A stretch of 64,000 nt of DNA from Hydrogenovibrio kuenenii DSM 12350. GTDB lineage: Bacteria; Pseudomonadota; Gammaproteobacteria; Thiomicrospirales; Thiomicrospiraceae. Made by a program: the position numbers and the translations under genes. Location of the stretch: NCBI RefSeq assembly GCF_000526715.1, contig NZ_JAGP01000001.1, positions 1,922,001-1,986,000 on the forward strand. Direction: 5' to 3'. The notes under the pieces are model-generated. The model did no database searches, was not told the DNA's origin, and saw nothing but the letters and a program-made list of their open reading frames with translations. Shown in pieces: positions 18,794-27,478 of this stretch. Numbering within the stretch: the stretch's first letter is position 1; each line of letters opens with the position of its first letter.

Positions 18794-19651
18794 TTAATCT
18801 TCTGAAACTAAACGAATTTGGTTTGGCTCAATAATGATTTTGCGTTCTTTATAGAGTTGACTCAACGCTTTTTTATAAGCGGCTTTGCTGACACGATATT
18901 GCGCAAAAATATCTTCTGGCGAACTTTTATCCACTAGGGTTGATACGCCCTTATTTTCAGCCAAAAATGCCAAAATCTGACCGACTAAATCCTGCCTTCC
19001 AGCCTTACCAAGCTTTTGCAACGTGACATTAATTTTCAAATCAGGACGAATCCCTTTGATATAGCCCTTCATCTTTTGCCCCATACGCAGAGGTTGCAAT
19101 AAATCTGAGTTATGTATCAAGCCAAGATGCGTCCCGTTAATCACCACGGTATAGCCTAAATCACTACGACTGGCCACCATCAAACGTACTTCCTGACCTG
19201 TTTTAAAATCATCATTCGTCTCAGATAAGAACAGACTCAGTTTACTGGAAGCTGCAATACGTACACTATTATCAACATAGACATAAACGCAATAAGATCG
19301 CCCCTCTTCCATCGGTACACGTTGCTCGGCAAAAGGCACCAATAAATCTTTCGGCATCCCCCAGTCTAAAAATGCTCCTGTACGATTGACTTGGTTCACT
19401 TTTAAAAACGCCACTTCACCCACCGATGCCATCGGTGTTTCGGTCGTTGCCACTAAACGATCTTGTGAATCTTGGTAAACAAACACATCCAGTTCTTCAC
19501 CAACCTGAGCTTCAGCAGTCACATAACGAGACGGCAATAAAATTTCACCCAACTGTAAGCCATCAAGATACAAGCCAAATTCAACTTCTTTGACAACTTT
19601 TAGTCGATTGACCTGTCCGATATGGGTAGATTTAGCTGATTTTTTTACCAT
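18794..19651 (-). CDS. cvfB: CvfB-like S1 RNA-binding protein
   Basis: A 285-residue protein of the CvfB/YitL family, with S1-like OB-fold domains (about residues 5-65, 68-130 and 145-210) and a C-terminal winged-helix domain (about 225-282, SPEDIFAQYRVSKAAYKKAL). The S1 core is seen in VNRTGAFLDWGMPKDLLVP. CvfB proteins bind RNA and influence gene expression; the exact target is unknown. The start at 19651 (MVKKSAKS) leaves only a weak ribosome site; an upstream reading extends to 19705 but looks non-coding. It is transcribed alone, convergent with ubiB. Confidence 0.8.
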   Translation of the reverse strand: MVKKSAKSTHIGQVNRLKVVKEVEFGLYLDGLQLGEILLPSRYVTAEAQVGEELDVFVYQDSQDRLVATTETPMASVGEVAFLKVNQVNRTGAFLDWGMPKDLLVPFAEQRVPMEEGRSYCVYVYVDNSVRIAASSKLSLFLSETNDDFKTGQEVRLMVASRSDLGYTVVINGTHLGLIHNSDLLQPLRMGQKMKGYIKGIRPDLKINVTLQKLGKAGRQDLVGQILAFLAENKGVSTLVDKSSPEDIFAQYRVSKAAYKKALSQLYKERKIIIEPNQIRLVSED

Positions 19652-19697
19652 GATTAAGCCTGTTTTAAATGCGAAAGCATTCTTAAAAAGTGAAAGT

Positions 19698-19716
19698 AGG
19701 ATCAATTAATGATCCT
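19698..19716. promoter_or_regulatory. Short inverted repeat upstream of the CvfB-like gene
   Basis: AGGATCA and TGATCCT are perfect 7-bp arms with the spacer ATTAA, 46 bases before the start of the CvfB-like gene. Operator or UTR stem; no regulator known. Confidence 0.25.
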
Positions 19717-19910
19717 TACTTGAGCTCGATGCGAAGAAAAAAGATACGTTTTTGACCGTTAATAAGCGCATGCAATGAGCTTCTATTATAGAGAGTTATT
19801 CATAACACACAGATAGAATCTTGATTGACGATACCGTTTTTGTCTTTAATCTGTATTATCATAACGCTCAACGACAATACGCACTCAAACATTAAAAGAG
19901 ATATTTGATT

Positions 19911-21287
19911 TTGCACACCCTCGCACAACTAAGATCAGGGGCCTTCAAAAACGCCACTCGACTGACATTAACCGACAATTTAACCCAGTTTCCAACGGAG
20001 ATTTTTGACTTAGCAGATACTTTGGAAACGCTTGATTTATCCAATAATCAACTCAGCCAGTTACCAGAAGATCTACCGCGGTTACATCAACTGAAGCATT
20101 TATTTCTGAACAACAATCAATTTGAATCGGTACCGGAGTGCTTACAGGATTGCCCCTCTCTCGATTTAATCAGTTTTAAATCCAACCGAGTACGCCATCT
20201 GCCGGAAAATGCTTTGCCCAAGCAAACACGCTGGTTGATTTTGACTGACAACCAACTCAAAGAGCTGCCCAACTCATTGGGCAATCATGCACGACTTCAA
20301 AAGCTAATGTTGGCAGGCAATCAATTAACGACACTGCCAGACAGCTTAGAAAAATGCTCTCAGCTACAACTCATTCGTCTGTCTGCAAACCAATTGTCAC
20401 AGTTTCCAAAATGCTTATTGGCTTTACCAAATCTGGCTTGGGTGGCATTTTCTGGTAATCCATTTTGTCGCAATGCTGAGGCAACTCAACACTCTGCTCA
20501 GTCATCCACTCATTCAAACTTAACCAATGCCTCTCGCCCGACTTTGTCACTGGAGCACATTGAGTTGCATGAAGTGTTAGGACAAGGTGCATCAGGCGTG
20601 ATTCATCGTGCTAGCATGTCAACAACCGCTAACACACTTACCGTGTCGTCTGCTCAAATCGACCAAAATGAGCAGGTCGCCATCAAACTTTTTAAAGGTG
20701 AGGTTACCAGTGATGGCTATCCCCAAGATGAATTACACGCAAACCTGCTACTTGGCGCTCACCCAAATTTAGTGGAGGTTCTCGCACAAATTACTGATGC
20801 TGAACAATCAGGTATCGTAATGAATTTAATTCCTGATCATTACTTCAATCTCGGCCTACCGCCTGACTTAGTCAGCTGCACCCGAGATCGTTTTGTTGAC
20901 GGGATGACACTAACACTTGATGATATTGTTAAGATTGCGGTCAGCATGGCCGATGCTCTGGTACATTTACACACCCATCAATTAAGTCATGGCGATGTCT
21001 ATGCACACAATATCTTAATTGATGATCAAGCTAATGTACTGTTCGGTGACTTTGGTGCCAGCACCTACTATGGCGGATTAACCGAAGAGCTACAACAAGC
21101 GGTACAACAAATAGAAATCCGAGCTTATGGCTGGCTACTCGATGACTTACTTTCGATATGTGATTCGCCCAATGCCAATTCATCATATTTTAAATCCCTT
21201 GTCCGACTACAGAAAGCCTGTGTTCAGGATAACATCCAACACTTTACTGAACTATTAAAACAACTCAAACAAACCATCGCAAGCTAA
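19911..21287 (+). CDS. Leucine-rich-repeat protein with a C-terminal Ser/Thr kinase domain
   Basis: A 458-residue fusion. The N-terminal half (about 20-190) has seven or so bacterial leucine-rich repeats such as LETLDLSNNQLSQLPEDL; the C-terminal half (about 220-455) is a protein-kinase-like domain with a glycine loop LGQGASGVIHRA, VAIKLFK (Lys), LSHGDVYAHNILID (catalytic loop with HGD in place of HRD) and LFGDFGAS (DFG). Eukaryote-like LRR-kinases of this layout occur in some gammaproteobacteria; no substrate is known. There is no signal peptide or membrane segment. The start is TTG, at 19911 (giving MHTLAQLRSG, closest to relatives) or 19905. It stands alone between divergent and convergent neighbours. 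Confidence 0.82.
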   Translation: MHTLAQLRSGAFKNATRLTLTDNLTQFPTEIFDLADTLETLDLSNNQLSQLPEDLPRLHQLKHLFLNNNQFESVPECLQDCPSLDLISFKSNRVRHLPENALPKQTRWLILTDNQLKELPNSLGNHARLQKLMLAGNQLTTLPDSLEKCSQLQLIRLSANQLSQFPKCLLALPNLAWVAFSGNPFCRNAEATQHSAQSSTHSNLTNASRPTLSLEHIELHEVLGQGASGVIHRASMSTTANTLTVSSAQIDQNEQVAIKLFKGEVTSDGYPQDELHANLLLGAHPNLVEVLAQITDAEQSGIVMNLIPDHYFNLGLPPDLVSCTRDRFVDGMTLTLDDIVKIAVSMADALVHLHTHQLSHGDVYAHNILIDDQANVLFGDFGASTYYGGLTEELQQAVQQIEIRAYGWLLDDLLSICDSPNANSSYFKSLVRLQKACVQDNIQHFTELLKQLKQTIAS

Positions 21288-21291
21288 CGAT

Positions 21292-21309
21292 CCCAGCCTG
21301 GCAGATTTT
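21292..21309 (-). repeat. 18-bp repeat, single copy five bases after the LRR-kinase stop
   Basis: CCCAGCCTGGCAGATTTT is an exact family member, placed between the LRR-kinase stop (21287) and the rluF 3' end. Confidence 0.85.
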
Positions 21310-21347
21310 AAGGGTTGATCATATAGTTTTGAGGCAAACACCTAAGC

Positions 21348-22343
21348 TTAACGTGAACGGCGTTTTGGCGACTTGGGCGTTCTGGAATTTGTTTTTTTAG
21401 ACGATGGTTTGGATTGACCAGGCTTACCAGATGAATTAACTCTTCCAGAGGAATTAGACTTTCCTCGGTGATTTTTAGAAGCATTCGGTTTACGGGGATC
21501 AGAACGACCGGTTTTTTTACCATTCTTAGCAGGCGTTGAAGGTGCGTGTGACGTTGAAGCAGACTTATTTCGCCCTGTCTTTTTTGTAGCATTCGGCTTA
21601 ACTGCCTGTGCCGTTTTACTTGAACCTGCTACCGCAAGATTGAGTTCAGCCATTTCTTTGTCTGTCAGGTTTCGCCATTGGCCAACTTTTAAGTTCCCCA
21701 ATGACACATTCATAATGCGGTTGCGAATCAGCCGTGTCACGCGATAACCCAAATATTCACACATGCGGCGTATCTGTCGATTCAACCCTTGAGTCAATAT
21801 AATTTTAAAGACAAAACGGCTTTCAATACTCACCTGACAAGGTTTTGTAACAGTATTCAAGATTGGGATGCCTGACGACATTTTTTCAACAAACTGCGCG
21901 TTCAACGGCTTATCAACAGTGACGATATACTCCTTATCATGTGCATTTTCAGCACGCAGAATCTTATTCACAATATCGCCGTCACTGGTCAAAAAAATCA
22001 AGCCTTCTGAAGGCTTGTCCAAACGCCCTATAGGAAAAACCCGTTTTGGATGGTTCACCGCCGCGACAATATTGCCTTCAACCGTGTCCAAAGTCGTACA
22101 GGTAATTCCTACAGGTTTGTGATAAGCAATATAAATACGATCCGATTTATCTTCTGCACTGGTACGGATCCGCTTACCATTCACCGTCACCACATCGCCA
22201 GGCATTACTTTCTCGCCTACGGAAGCCGTTTTACCGTTCAAAGCAACACAATGCTCAGCCACCAAACGATCCGCTTCTCGACGAGAGCAATAACCGGAAT
22301 CACTGATAAATTTATTTAGGCGAATGCCTTGGGTGTCATTCAT
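21348..22343 (-). CDS. rluF: 23S rRNA pseudouridine synthase RluF
   Basis: A 331-residue RsuA-family pseudouridine synthase, resembling RluF, which modifies 23S rRNA U2604 and also tRNA-Tyr in E. coli. An S4 RNA-binding domain (about 7-65, RLNKFISDSGYCSRREADRLV) precedes the catalytic domain, with the active Asp in GRLDKPSEGLIFLT and the family segment GLNRQIRRMCEYLGY. Residues about 245-331 are a basic, Lys/Ser/Gly/Pro-rich disordered tail, longer than in E. coli RluF (290 residues). ATG at 22343. It is alone in its transcription unit. Confidence 0.9.
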   Translation of the reverse strand: MNDTQGIRLNKFISDSGYCSRREADRLVAEHCVALNGKTASVGEKVMPGDVVTVNGKRIRTSAEDKSDRIYIAYHKPVGITCTTLDTVEGNIVAAVNHPKRVFPIGRLDKPSEGLIFLTSDGDIVNKILRAENAHDKEYIVTVDKPLNAQFVEKMSSGIPILNTVTKPCQVSIESRFVFKIILTQGLNRQIRRMCEYLGYRVTRLIRNRIMNVSLGNLKVGQWRNLTDKEMAELNLAVAGSSKTAQAVKPNATKKTGRNKSASTSHAPSTPAKNGKKTGRSDPRKPNASKNHRGKSNSSGRVNSSGKPGQSKPSSKKTNSRTPKSPKRRSR

Positions 22344-22660
22344 AACAAATCTTTATAAAAAATAAGACAGAGTTTATTGAGCGAACAGTTTAACAAAAGA
22401 CGTTCTGAGCAATCATAAAAGTGACTAAAAATAAGATGTATTGCTCATGAGAGTCAAGAGCCAAGCCACTCCCTACAAAGGAGAACACTTTTTACGGTTC
22501 CTATAAACAACTCGGTTTGCCACATTTCTTTACACGAATAATGACTGTGAATTGTCTTTGCCCCAATTGATATTTATCTCATTATAAAAAAATAAGCTCC
22601 CATCATAACCCAGACAGACTAGCAAACAGCTACATCTAATAGTAAGATTATTGAATAAGA

Positions 22661-22674
22661 GTGAATATATTCAC
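22661..22674. promoter_or_regulatory. Perfect 14-bp palindrome, possible operator
   Basis: GTGAATATATTCAC is self-complementary and lies 101 bases before the start of the Cache-GGDEF-EAL gene. A transcription-factor site is plausible; the regulator is unknown. Confidence 0.35.
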
Positions 22675-22729
22675 CTCAAAAAAAACTATAGGAAATACAC
22701 TCAGCTTAGAAGAAGTTCTTCATGCTTTT

Positions 22730-22757
22730 GGTTCATGGATTTTTGAACCGTTTTTTT
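22730..22757 (+). terminator. Terminator-like hairpin in the leader of the GGDEF-EAL gene
   Basis: GGTTCA (22730-22735) and TGAACC (22744-22749) form a 6-bp stem, followed by G and seven T. It ends 17 bases before the TTG start and just before the ribosome site AGAGGA. In this position it could act as an attenuator, or stop transcription from upstream. The stem is short, so strength is uncertain. Confidence 0.45.
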
Positions 22758-22774
22758 GACAGAGGATGTAAACA

Positions 22775-25546
22775 TTGCTACCTAAGATCATGCGTTCGCG
22801 CCTTGCGAACAAAATCTATATGCCTATTTTGTTGACGATTTTTATCGGTCTTCTGGTGGTTATCATCAACTCGTTTTACAGCCTTTCCAATATTACTGAC
22901 CTCAAATATCAAGAAATCCGTAAAACCTATCAAAACTATCTTAAAAGAGCTTATGAGAGCAAAGCTTCTGTTGCCTTAACCAATGCTATCACCTTGTCAC
23001 AAAACCCTATCATCATCAACGCCCTGAAGACTGGTCAACGTGATGGTGCACTGCAGCTCCTTCGAAACATTTCGAACAATATGGGCGACTACTCCTCATT
23101 TAAGAATGTCAGGATTCATATTCATACGGCGGATTTAAAAAGCTTCATTCGCAGCTGGCGACCTAAAGATTATGGCGATGACCTCAGTGGTTTCAGAGAC
23201 TCTCTCGTCTATGAGAAACAAAACCAAAAACCTTTTGTTGTTAGCGAAATCGGACGCGCAGGCCTTTTATTACGTGGAATTGCTCCAATTATAGATCACG
23301 GTAAATACTTAGGTTCTATTGAAGTTGCAACAGGGTATGAAGATATCGGCCACCTTCTCCAACAAGACTATGGTCTGGATTTTATCGTGTTAGCAGCCCC
23401 GTCTCGCAGCAAAAGTTTTCAACGTTTTCACCACTCAAAAGCGATTGGCGACCGTTATTTGGCAATGGATGAAGCATTAGTAGAGCCTGAATTACTTAAG
23501 GCTCTAAAAGGATTTCAATCCATTGATATCCGTAAAACAGGCATGATGATAAGAAACAACCTGTTTATGACGTCTATCCCTATTAAAAATCTCGACAACG
23601 ATGTCGCTGGTTGTCTCATGGTTGCAGACAAAATGTCTCATATCAGCGCTATCGTTAATCAAACACGCCGTTCAATGATTTTTCAGATTGGTTTCATTGC
23701 ATTTATCGATCTGCTCATACTGTTATCTTTAACATGGATGATTAAACGTAATGTCTTAACACCTGTGATGAACCTGTCCCAAGATGTTCGTAATTTTTCA
23801 AGGAATATTGGTAAAAAGCTACCTTCAACGACATCAAATGACAGCTTATTATTGCGCCGCGATGAACTAGGAGGAATTGCTCGCGCCTTTAACAAATCTG
23901 CCAAACACATTTCCTTTTTATTCGAAAAAGTTGAAGAATCACAAAAAGTACAAGAAGAATATCTCAAAGCTGTTTATGCGGGCAGCATTGTCTCCAAGGC
24001 TGACCGTAAGGGCAATATCACTTTTGTTAACGACGAACTCTGTAAAGTTACAGGATACCAACCAGAAGAACTACTTGGACAACCCCACAGCATTTTAAAG
24101 CACTCTTCCACACCAACAGAAACGTTTTCTGAACTCTGGCGAACCATTACCAAAGGTCATATTTGGCATGGTTTACTCATAAACCAGAAAAAAGATGGCG
24201 GGGTATTTTATGCCAATACCACAATTGTCCCCATCTTGACGAGTGAAAGTACTATCAGCGAATACATTGCACTTAGGAATGATGTCACAGAACTAATCAA
24301 CAGCCAGCGGCAACTACGTGAGTCCTTATTTAAAGACGCCTTAACTGGGTTAGATAACCGCTTTAAACTGCTTGAAGATATCAAAGAAAGTGATCCGCAT
24401 TATATGGCTATTTTTGATATCCGTGCTTTCAAAGAGCTCAACGATTTTTATGGTTATGAAATTGGCGACAAGGTGTTGGTTTATATTGCGCACTATCTTC
24501 TCAATAACATCAAAGATAGCTTATGTAATGTATACAGACTTCAAGGCGACGAATTTGCTTTGGTCGGCACTGGAAAAAACGCTTATAGTTTTGAACAATT
24601 TATCGAACGCATTCAGGCTATGCTCTATAGCGTCACCAATCAAGTCATGCTGATTGATGATTACAGAATCACATTAGACTTAACCATTGGTATCACCCAA
24701 AAACATAATGACCTACTCTTTGAAGCTGATTTAGCACATAAAATTGCCAAAAAGCGTAATAAAGCCCAAGTGATTTATGACGAAGATTACAAACAAGAGC
24801 AAGTGCAACAAAACAATATCGAGTGGGTTAAAAAGCTAAAATCCGCCATTCACGACCACCGAATAAAGGCGCTTTACCAACCCATTATCAACAATCATAA
24901 TCAAAAGATAGAAAAGCATGAAGCACTGATACGTTTAGAAGCTTCTAGCGGCGAATTAATCAGCCCATTCTACTTTCTCAATATTGCTAAAAGAGCTCGC
25001 CTATACCCAGCACTGACACATATCATGATCCAAAAGGTCTTTGATACATTACATCAGTATGCCGGTGAATTCAGCATCAACCTCAGCATGGAAGATATTA
25101 ACACGCCAGAAATTCATGACTTTTTGATTGAAACTCTTAAAAACAATCCAAAACTTGGTGAACGCCTGGTATTGGAAATTGTTGAATCAGAAAGTATCGA
25201 AAGCTTTGATATAGTCGAAACCTTTATCAGTAATATGCGTACTTATGGTTGTAAAGTTGCGGTTGACGATTTTGGAACAGGTTACTCCAACTTTGAATTT
25301 TTACTAAACCTACACCCTGATTACATCAAAATCGATGGCAGCTTAATTAAAAACTTACCACAAGACCATAAAGCTTATGCGTTAGTAGAAAGTATCGTTA
25401 TCTTTGCTCAGAAAAACGATATCAAAACCATTGCGGAGTTTGTGCACTCCGAAGAGGTTTATCAAACCGTCAAAGAATTGGGAATAGATTATTCTCAAGG
25501 ATTCCTTCTAGGGCAGCCGGAAGTAGAGCCAAAACAAAGTCTATAA
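22775..25546 (+). CDS. Membrane Cache-HAMP-PAS-GGDEF-EAL protein, probable c-di-GMP phosphodiesterase
   Basis: A 923-residue inner-membrane sensor. A membrane helix (about 13-36) and a second (about 300-325) bracket a periplasmic double-Cache-like domain; then come HAMP (about 325-385), PAS (about 395-505), GGDEF (about 515-665) and EAL (about 690-920). The GGDEF motif is changed to QGDEF, so cyclase activity is doubtful. The EAL domain keeps EALIRL, SINLSMED, EIVESE, DDFGTGYS, YIKID and the late Glu and Gln (AEFVHSEE, SQGFLLGQP), so it should hydrolyse c-di-GMP. The start is TTG at 22775, with AGAGGA upstream. The sensor domain resembles that of the chemoreceptor at 34 kb. Confidence 0.88.
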   Translation: MLPKIMRSRLANKIYMPILLTIFIGLLVVIINSFYSLSNITDLKYQEIRKTYQNYLKRAYESKASVALTNAITLSQNPIIINALKTGQRDGALQLLRNISNNMGDYSSFKNVRIHIHTADLKSFIRSWRPKDYGDDLSGFRDSLVYEKQNQKPFVVSEIGRAGLLLRGIAPIIDHGKYLGSIEVATGYEDIGHLLQQDYGLDFIVLAAPSRSKSFQRFHHSKAIGDRYLAMDEALVEPELLKALKGFQSIDIRKTGMMIRNNLFMTSIPIKNLDNDVAGCLMVADKMSHISAIVNQTRRSMIFQIGFIAFIDLLILLSLTWMIKRNVLTPVMNLSQDVRNFSRNIGKKLPSTTSNDSLLLRRDELGGIARAFNKSAKHISFLFEKVEESQKVQEEYLKAVYAGSIVSKADRKGNITFVNDELCKVTGYQPEELLGQPHSILKHSSTPTETFSELWRTITKGHIWHGLLINQKKDGGVFYANTTIVPILTSESTISEYIALRNDVTELINSQRQLRESLFKDALTGLDNRFKLLEDIKESDPHYMAIFDIRAFKELNDFYGYEIGDKVLVYIAHYLLNNIKDSLCNVYRLQGDEFALVGTGKNAYSFEQFIERIQAMLYSVTNQVMLIDDYRITLDLTIGITQKHNDLLFEADLAHKIAKKRNKAQVIYDEDYKQEQVQQNNIEWVKKLKSAIHDHRIKALYQPIINNHNQKIEKHEALIRLEASSGELISPFYFLNIAKRARLYPALTHIMIQKVFDTLHQYAGEFSINLSMEDINTPEIHDFLIETLKNNPKLGERLVLEIVESESIESFDIVETFISNMRTYGCKVAVDDFGTGYSNFEFLLNLHPDYIKIDGSLIKNLPQDHKAYALVESIVIFAQKNDIKTIAEFVHSEEVYQTVKELGIDYSQGFLLGQPEVEPKQSL

Positions 25547-25562
25547 AAATTTGAACAGTAAG

Positions 25563-25639
25563 TGGCGCGCCCAAGAAGATTCGAACTCCCGGCCTTTCCC
25601 TCCGGAGGGGAACGCTCTATCCAGCTGAGCTATGGGCGC
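25563..25639 (-). tRNA. tRNA-Arg, anticodon CCG
   Basis: The reverse strand folds as a 77-nt tRNA with encoded CCA: acceptor stem GCGCCCA/TGGGCGC, D-arm GCTCAGCTGGATAGAGC, anticodon stem TTCCC/GGGAA with loop CTCCGGA (anticodon CCG, codon CGG), and T-arm with GTTCGAAT. All stems pair, with two G-U pairs in the T stem. No integrase or duplicated 3' end suggests an attachment site here. Confidence 0.95.
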
Positions 25640-25732
25640 GTGTTTTGATAAATGAGTGGTTTCAGGTTGGCTATTATAAAAGATTTTCTAAAACCATGCG
25701 GTCAAATCCGCGTGGTGTAAAAGTGAATGAAG

Positions 25733-27139
25733 CTAGCGCCCCAACACTTGCACGCGGAAGGTTTTCCCTTTGAGTTTACCAACAGTTAATTGCTGAATGG
25801 CTTGCTTAAGACAACCTCGCTCGACCGCCACAAAAGAGCGGATATCCGTAACTTTAATTTTGCCTATTTGAGAGGCTTCAAGCACTTGATTTGCTGTGAG
25901 TGCACCAACGATATCGCCTGGACGTAGCTTTTGTTTTTTACCACCATCAATCTGTAAGGTTCTCATTTTGGCTTGAATGGCAGGTTGTCTTAAGAGCTTG
26001 GCATCGGGTAGCGGTTCGCCTTGAACCCCTTGCTCTGTCCAACCCAAAGATTCTGCCAACAACGCGAGCTTATAACGATCTTTTTCACTAAAGAAACTAC
26101 AAGCCACTCCCTTACTGCCTGCACGTCCTGTGCGTCCAACGCGATGCAGATGAATTTCTGGATCATGTGCTAGATGGTAATTCACCACTGCGTCCAGTGC
26201 ATCGATATCCAAACCTCTAGCAGCGACATCGGTAGCAACGAGGATGGAAATGCTTTTATTAGCAAATTGAATTAAGGTTTGATCGCGTTCTTTCTGATCT
26301 AAATCACCATGTAAAGCCTGAGCACTGAATCCAAAATCAACCAGCGCATTCGCCACTTGCTGAGTTTCGGCCTTGGTATTACAAAACACCACACTGGACT
26401 CAGGTTTCAAATCTAATAACACCAAGCGCAAAGCCGTTAAGCGTTGTTCTGGTGTTTCTGCTCGGTAAAAATGCTGTGCAATTGTGTGATTATCATGTGT
26501 AGAATCCACCTGAACCCGTAACGGGTTCTTCATAATGCGTTGGCTAATGGCTTCTATCTGCTCTGGAAACGTCGCACTAAACAACAGGGTTTGACGTTGT
26601 GCCGGAAGTCTTTTCAAAATGGCATCCAATGCAGGTTGAAAGCCCATTTCCAACATTCTATCGGCTTCATCCAACACCCAAACTTTAAGACCTTCGAGCG
26701 CCAAACTATTTTTGTTTAGATGATCTTCAATACGACCAGGCGTGCCGACAATAATGTGAGCGCCTTGTTGTAGAGAACTGATTTGAGGGGCAATCGGCAC
26801 GCCACCGCAAAGTGTCAGCACTTTAATATTCGGTAACTGTCGTGCTAAACGACGAATTTCACTAGCGACTTGATCTGCTAACTCACGGGTAGGGCAAAGT
26901 ACCAAAGCTTGTATCGAAAATTGCTTGGCATCAATGGTTTGCAACAACCCCAATCCAAACGCAGCAGTTTTACCTGAACCGGTTTTACCCTGTGCAATAA
27001 CGTCCTTGCCTGCCAATATTGGCGGCAAGCTTTTGGCTTGAATATCGGTTAACCGTTTATAGCCCAAACTGTCTAAATTACCCAATAAACCGGGGAGCAA
27101 ATTGAGTGTCGAAAACGAAATCGATTCAGAGGCAGTCAT
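25733..27139 (-). CDS. dbpA: ATP-dependent RNA helicase DbpA
   Basis: A 468-residue DEAD-box helicase acting in 50S ribosome assembly, recruited by hairpin 92 of 23S rRNA. Motifs in order: Q motif region GYKRLTDIQ, Walker A AQGKTGSGKT, PTRELADQV, TPGRIEDHL, VLDEADRML (DEAD), LFSATFP (SAT), ATDVAARGLD, HRVGRTGRAG. The C-terminal DbpA RNA-binding domain (about 390-468) shows KLRPGDIVGALT and KIKVTDIRSFVAVER. ATG at 27139 gives a start (MTASESISFSTLNLLP) matching E. coli DbpA; the frame is open to 27187. Transcribed alone. Confidence 0.93.
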   Translation of the reverse strand: MTASESISFSTLNLLPGLLGNLDSLGYKRLTDIQAKSLPPILAGKDVIAQGKTGSGKTAAFGLGLLQTIDAKQFSIQALVLCPTRELADQVASEIRRLARQLPNIKVLTLCGGVPIAPQISSLQQGAHIIVGTPGRIEDHLNKNSLALEGLKVWVLDEADRMLEMGFQPALDAILKRLPAQRQTLLFSATFPEQIEAISQRIMKNPLRVQVDSTHDNHTIAQHFYRAETPEQRLTALRLVLLDLKPESSVVFCNTKAETQQVANALVDFGFSAQALHGDLDQKERDQTLIQFANKSISILVATDVAARGLDIDALDAVVNYHLAHDPEIHLHRVGRTGRAGSKGVACSFFSEKDRYKLALLAESLGWTEQGVQGEPLPDAKLLRQPAIQAKMRTLQIDGGKKQKLRPGDIVGALTANQVLEASQIGKIKVTDIRSFVAVERGCLKQAIQQLTVGKLKGKTFRVQVLGR

Positions 27140-27478
27140 AGCTATGCACAATCCTTTTAAGGAGGTGGATTCGCAAGTCAAATCCACAGATTAATTGAAC
27201 GCTATTGTATAACTTTCAGGCAACATAAATGAACCAATCGACTCAGGCACCAAGGAGAGTGTTGATCTTTTTAACATGATAGACATTTTATCAACGTCAT
27301 GGCGTATATGACCGTAAAGTTGCCATAGATGAGATGAATTTAAACACCGAACCGAAAAGCCTCACCTATGCTTCAATAGCGTAGCGAGACTCCTCACAAA
27401 CGAACCACTTATGCCTTCTTTTCAACTTTTACTTTTTATTAAAGTTTTCATCGTGAAAAAATAAATCAGGCACTCAGC
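27140..27478. other. 339-base region between dbpA and the usher gene
   Basis: No gene is supported. There are weak inverted repeats, for instance ACTTT-TTATT-AAAGT followed by TTTT near 27430-27450, too short to call a terminator with confidence. The dbpA promoter and the end of the usher transcript must lie here. Confidence 0.4.

Larger units (their letters stand above)
22344..22774. other. 431-base intergenic region before the GGDEF-EAL gene
   Basis: No coding potential is apparent. It holds a perfect 14-bp palindrome GTGAATATATTCAC (22661-22674), a short stem GAAGAA-G-TTCTTC (22709-22721) and a terminator-like hairpin (22730-22757, separate entry). I looked for the conserved blocks of a c-di-GMP-I riboswitch and did not see them. 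Confidence 0.5.

Noticed and set aside
22344-22774. c-di-GMP riboswitch before the GGDEF-EAL gene
   Set aside because: The conserved sequence blocks of the GEMM-I class are not present; only simple hairpins are seen.
25563-25639. tRNA-Arg as an island attachment site
   Set aside because: No integrase and no duplicated tRNA 3' end were found nearby; dbpA beside it is a core gene.
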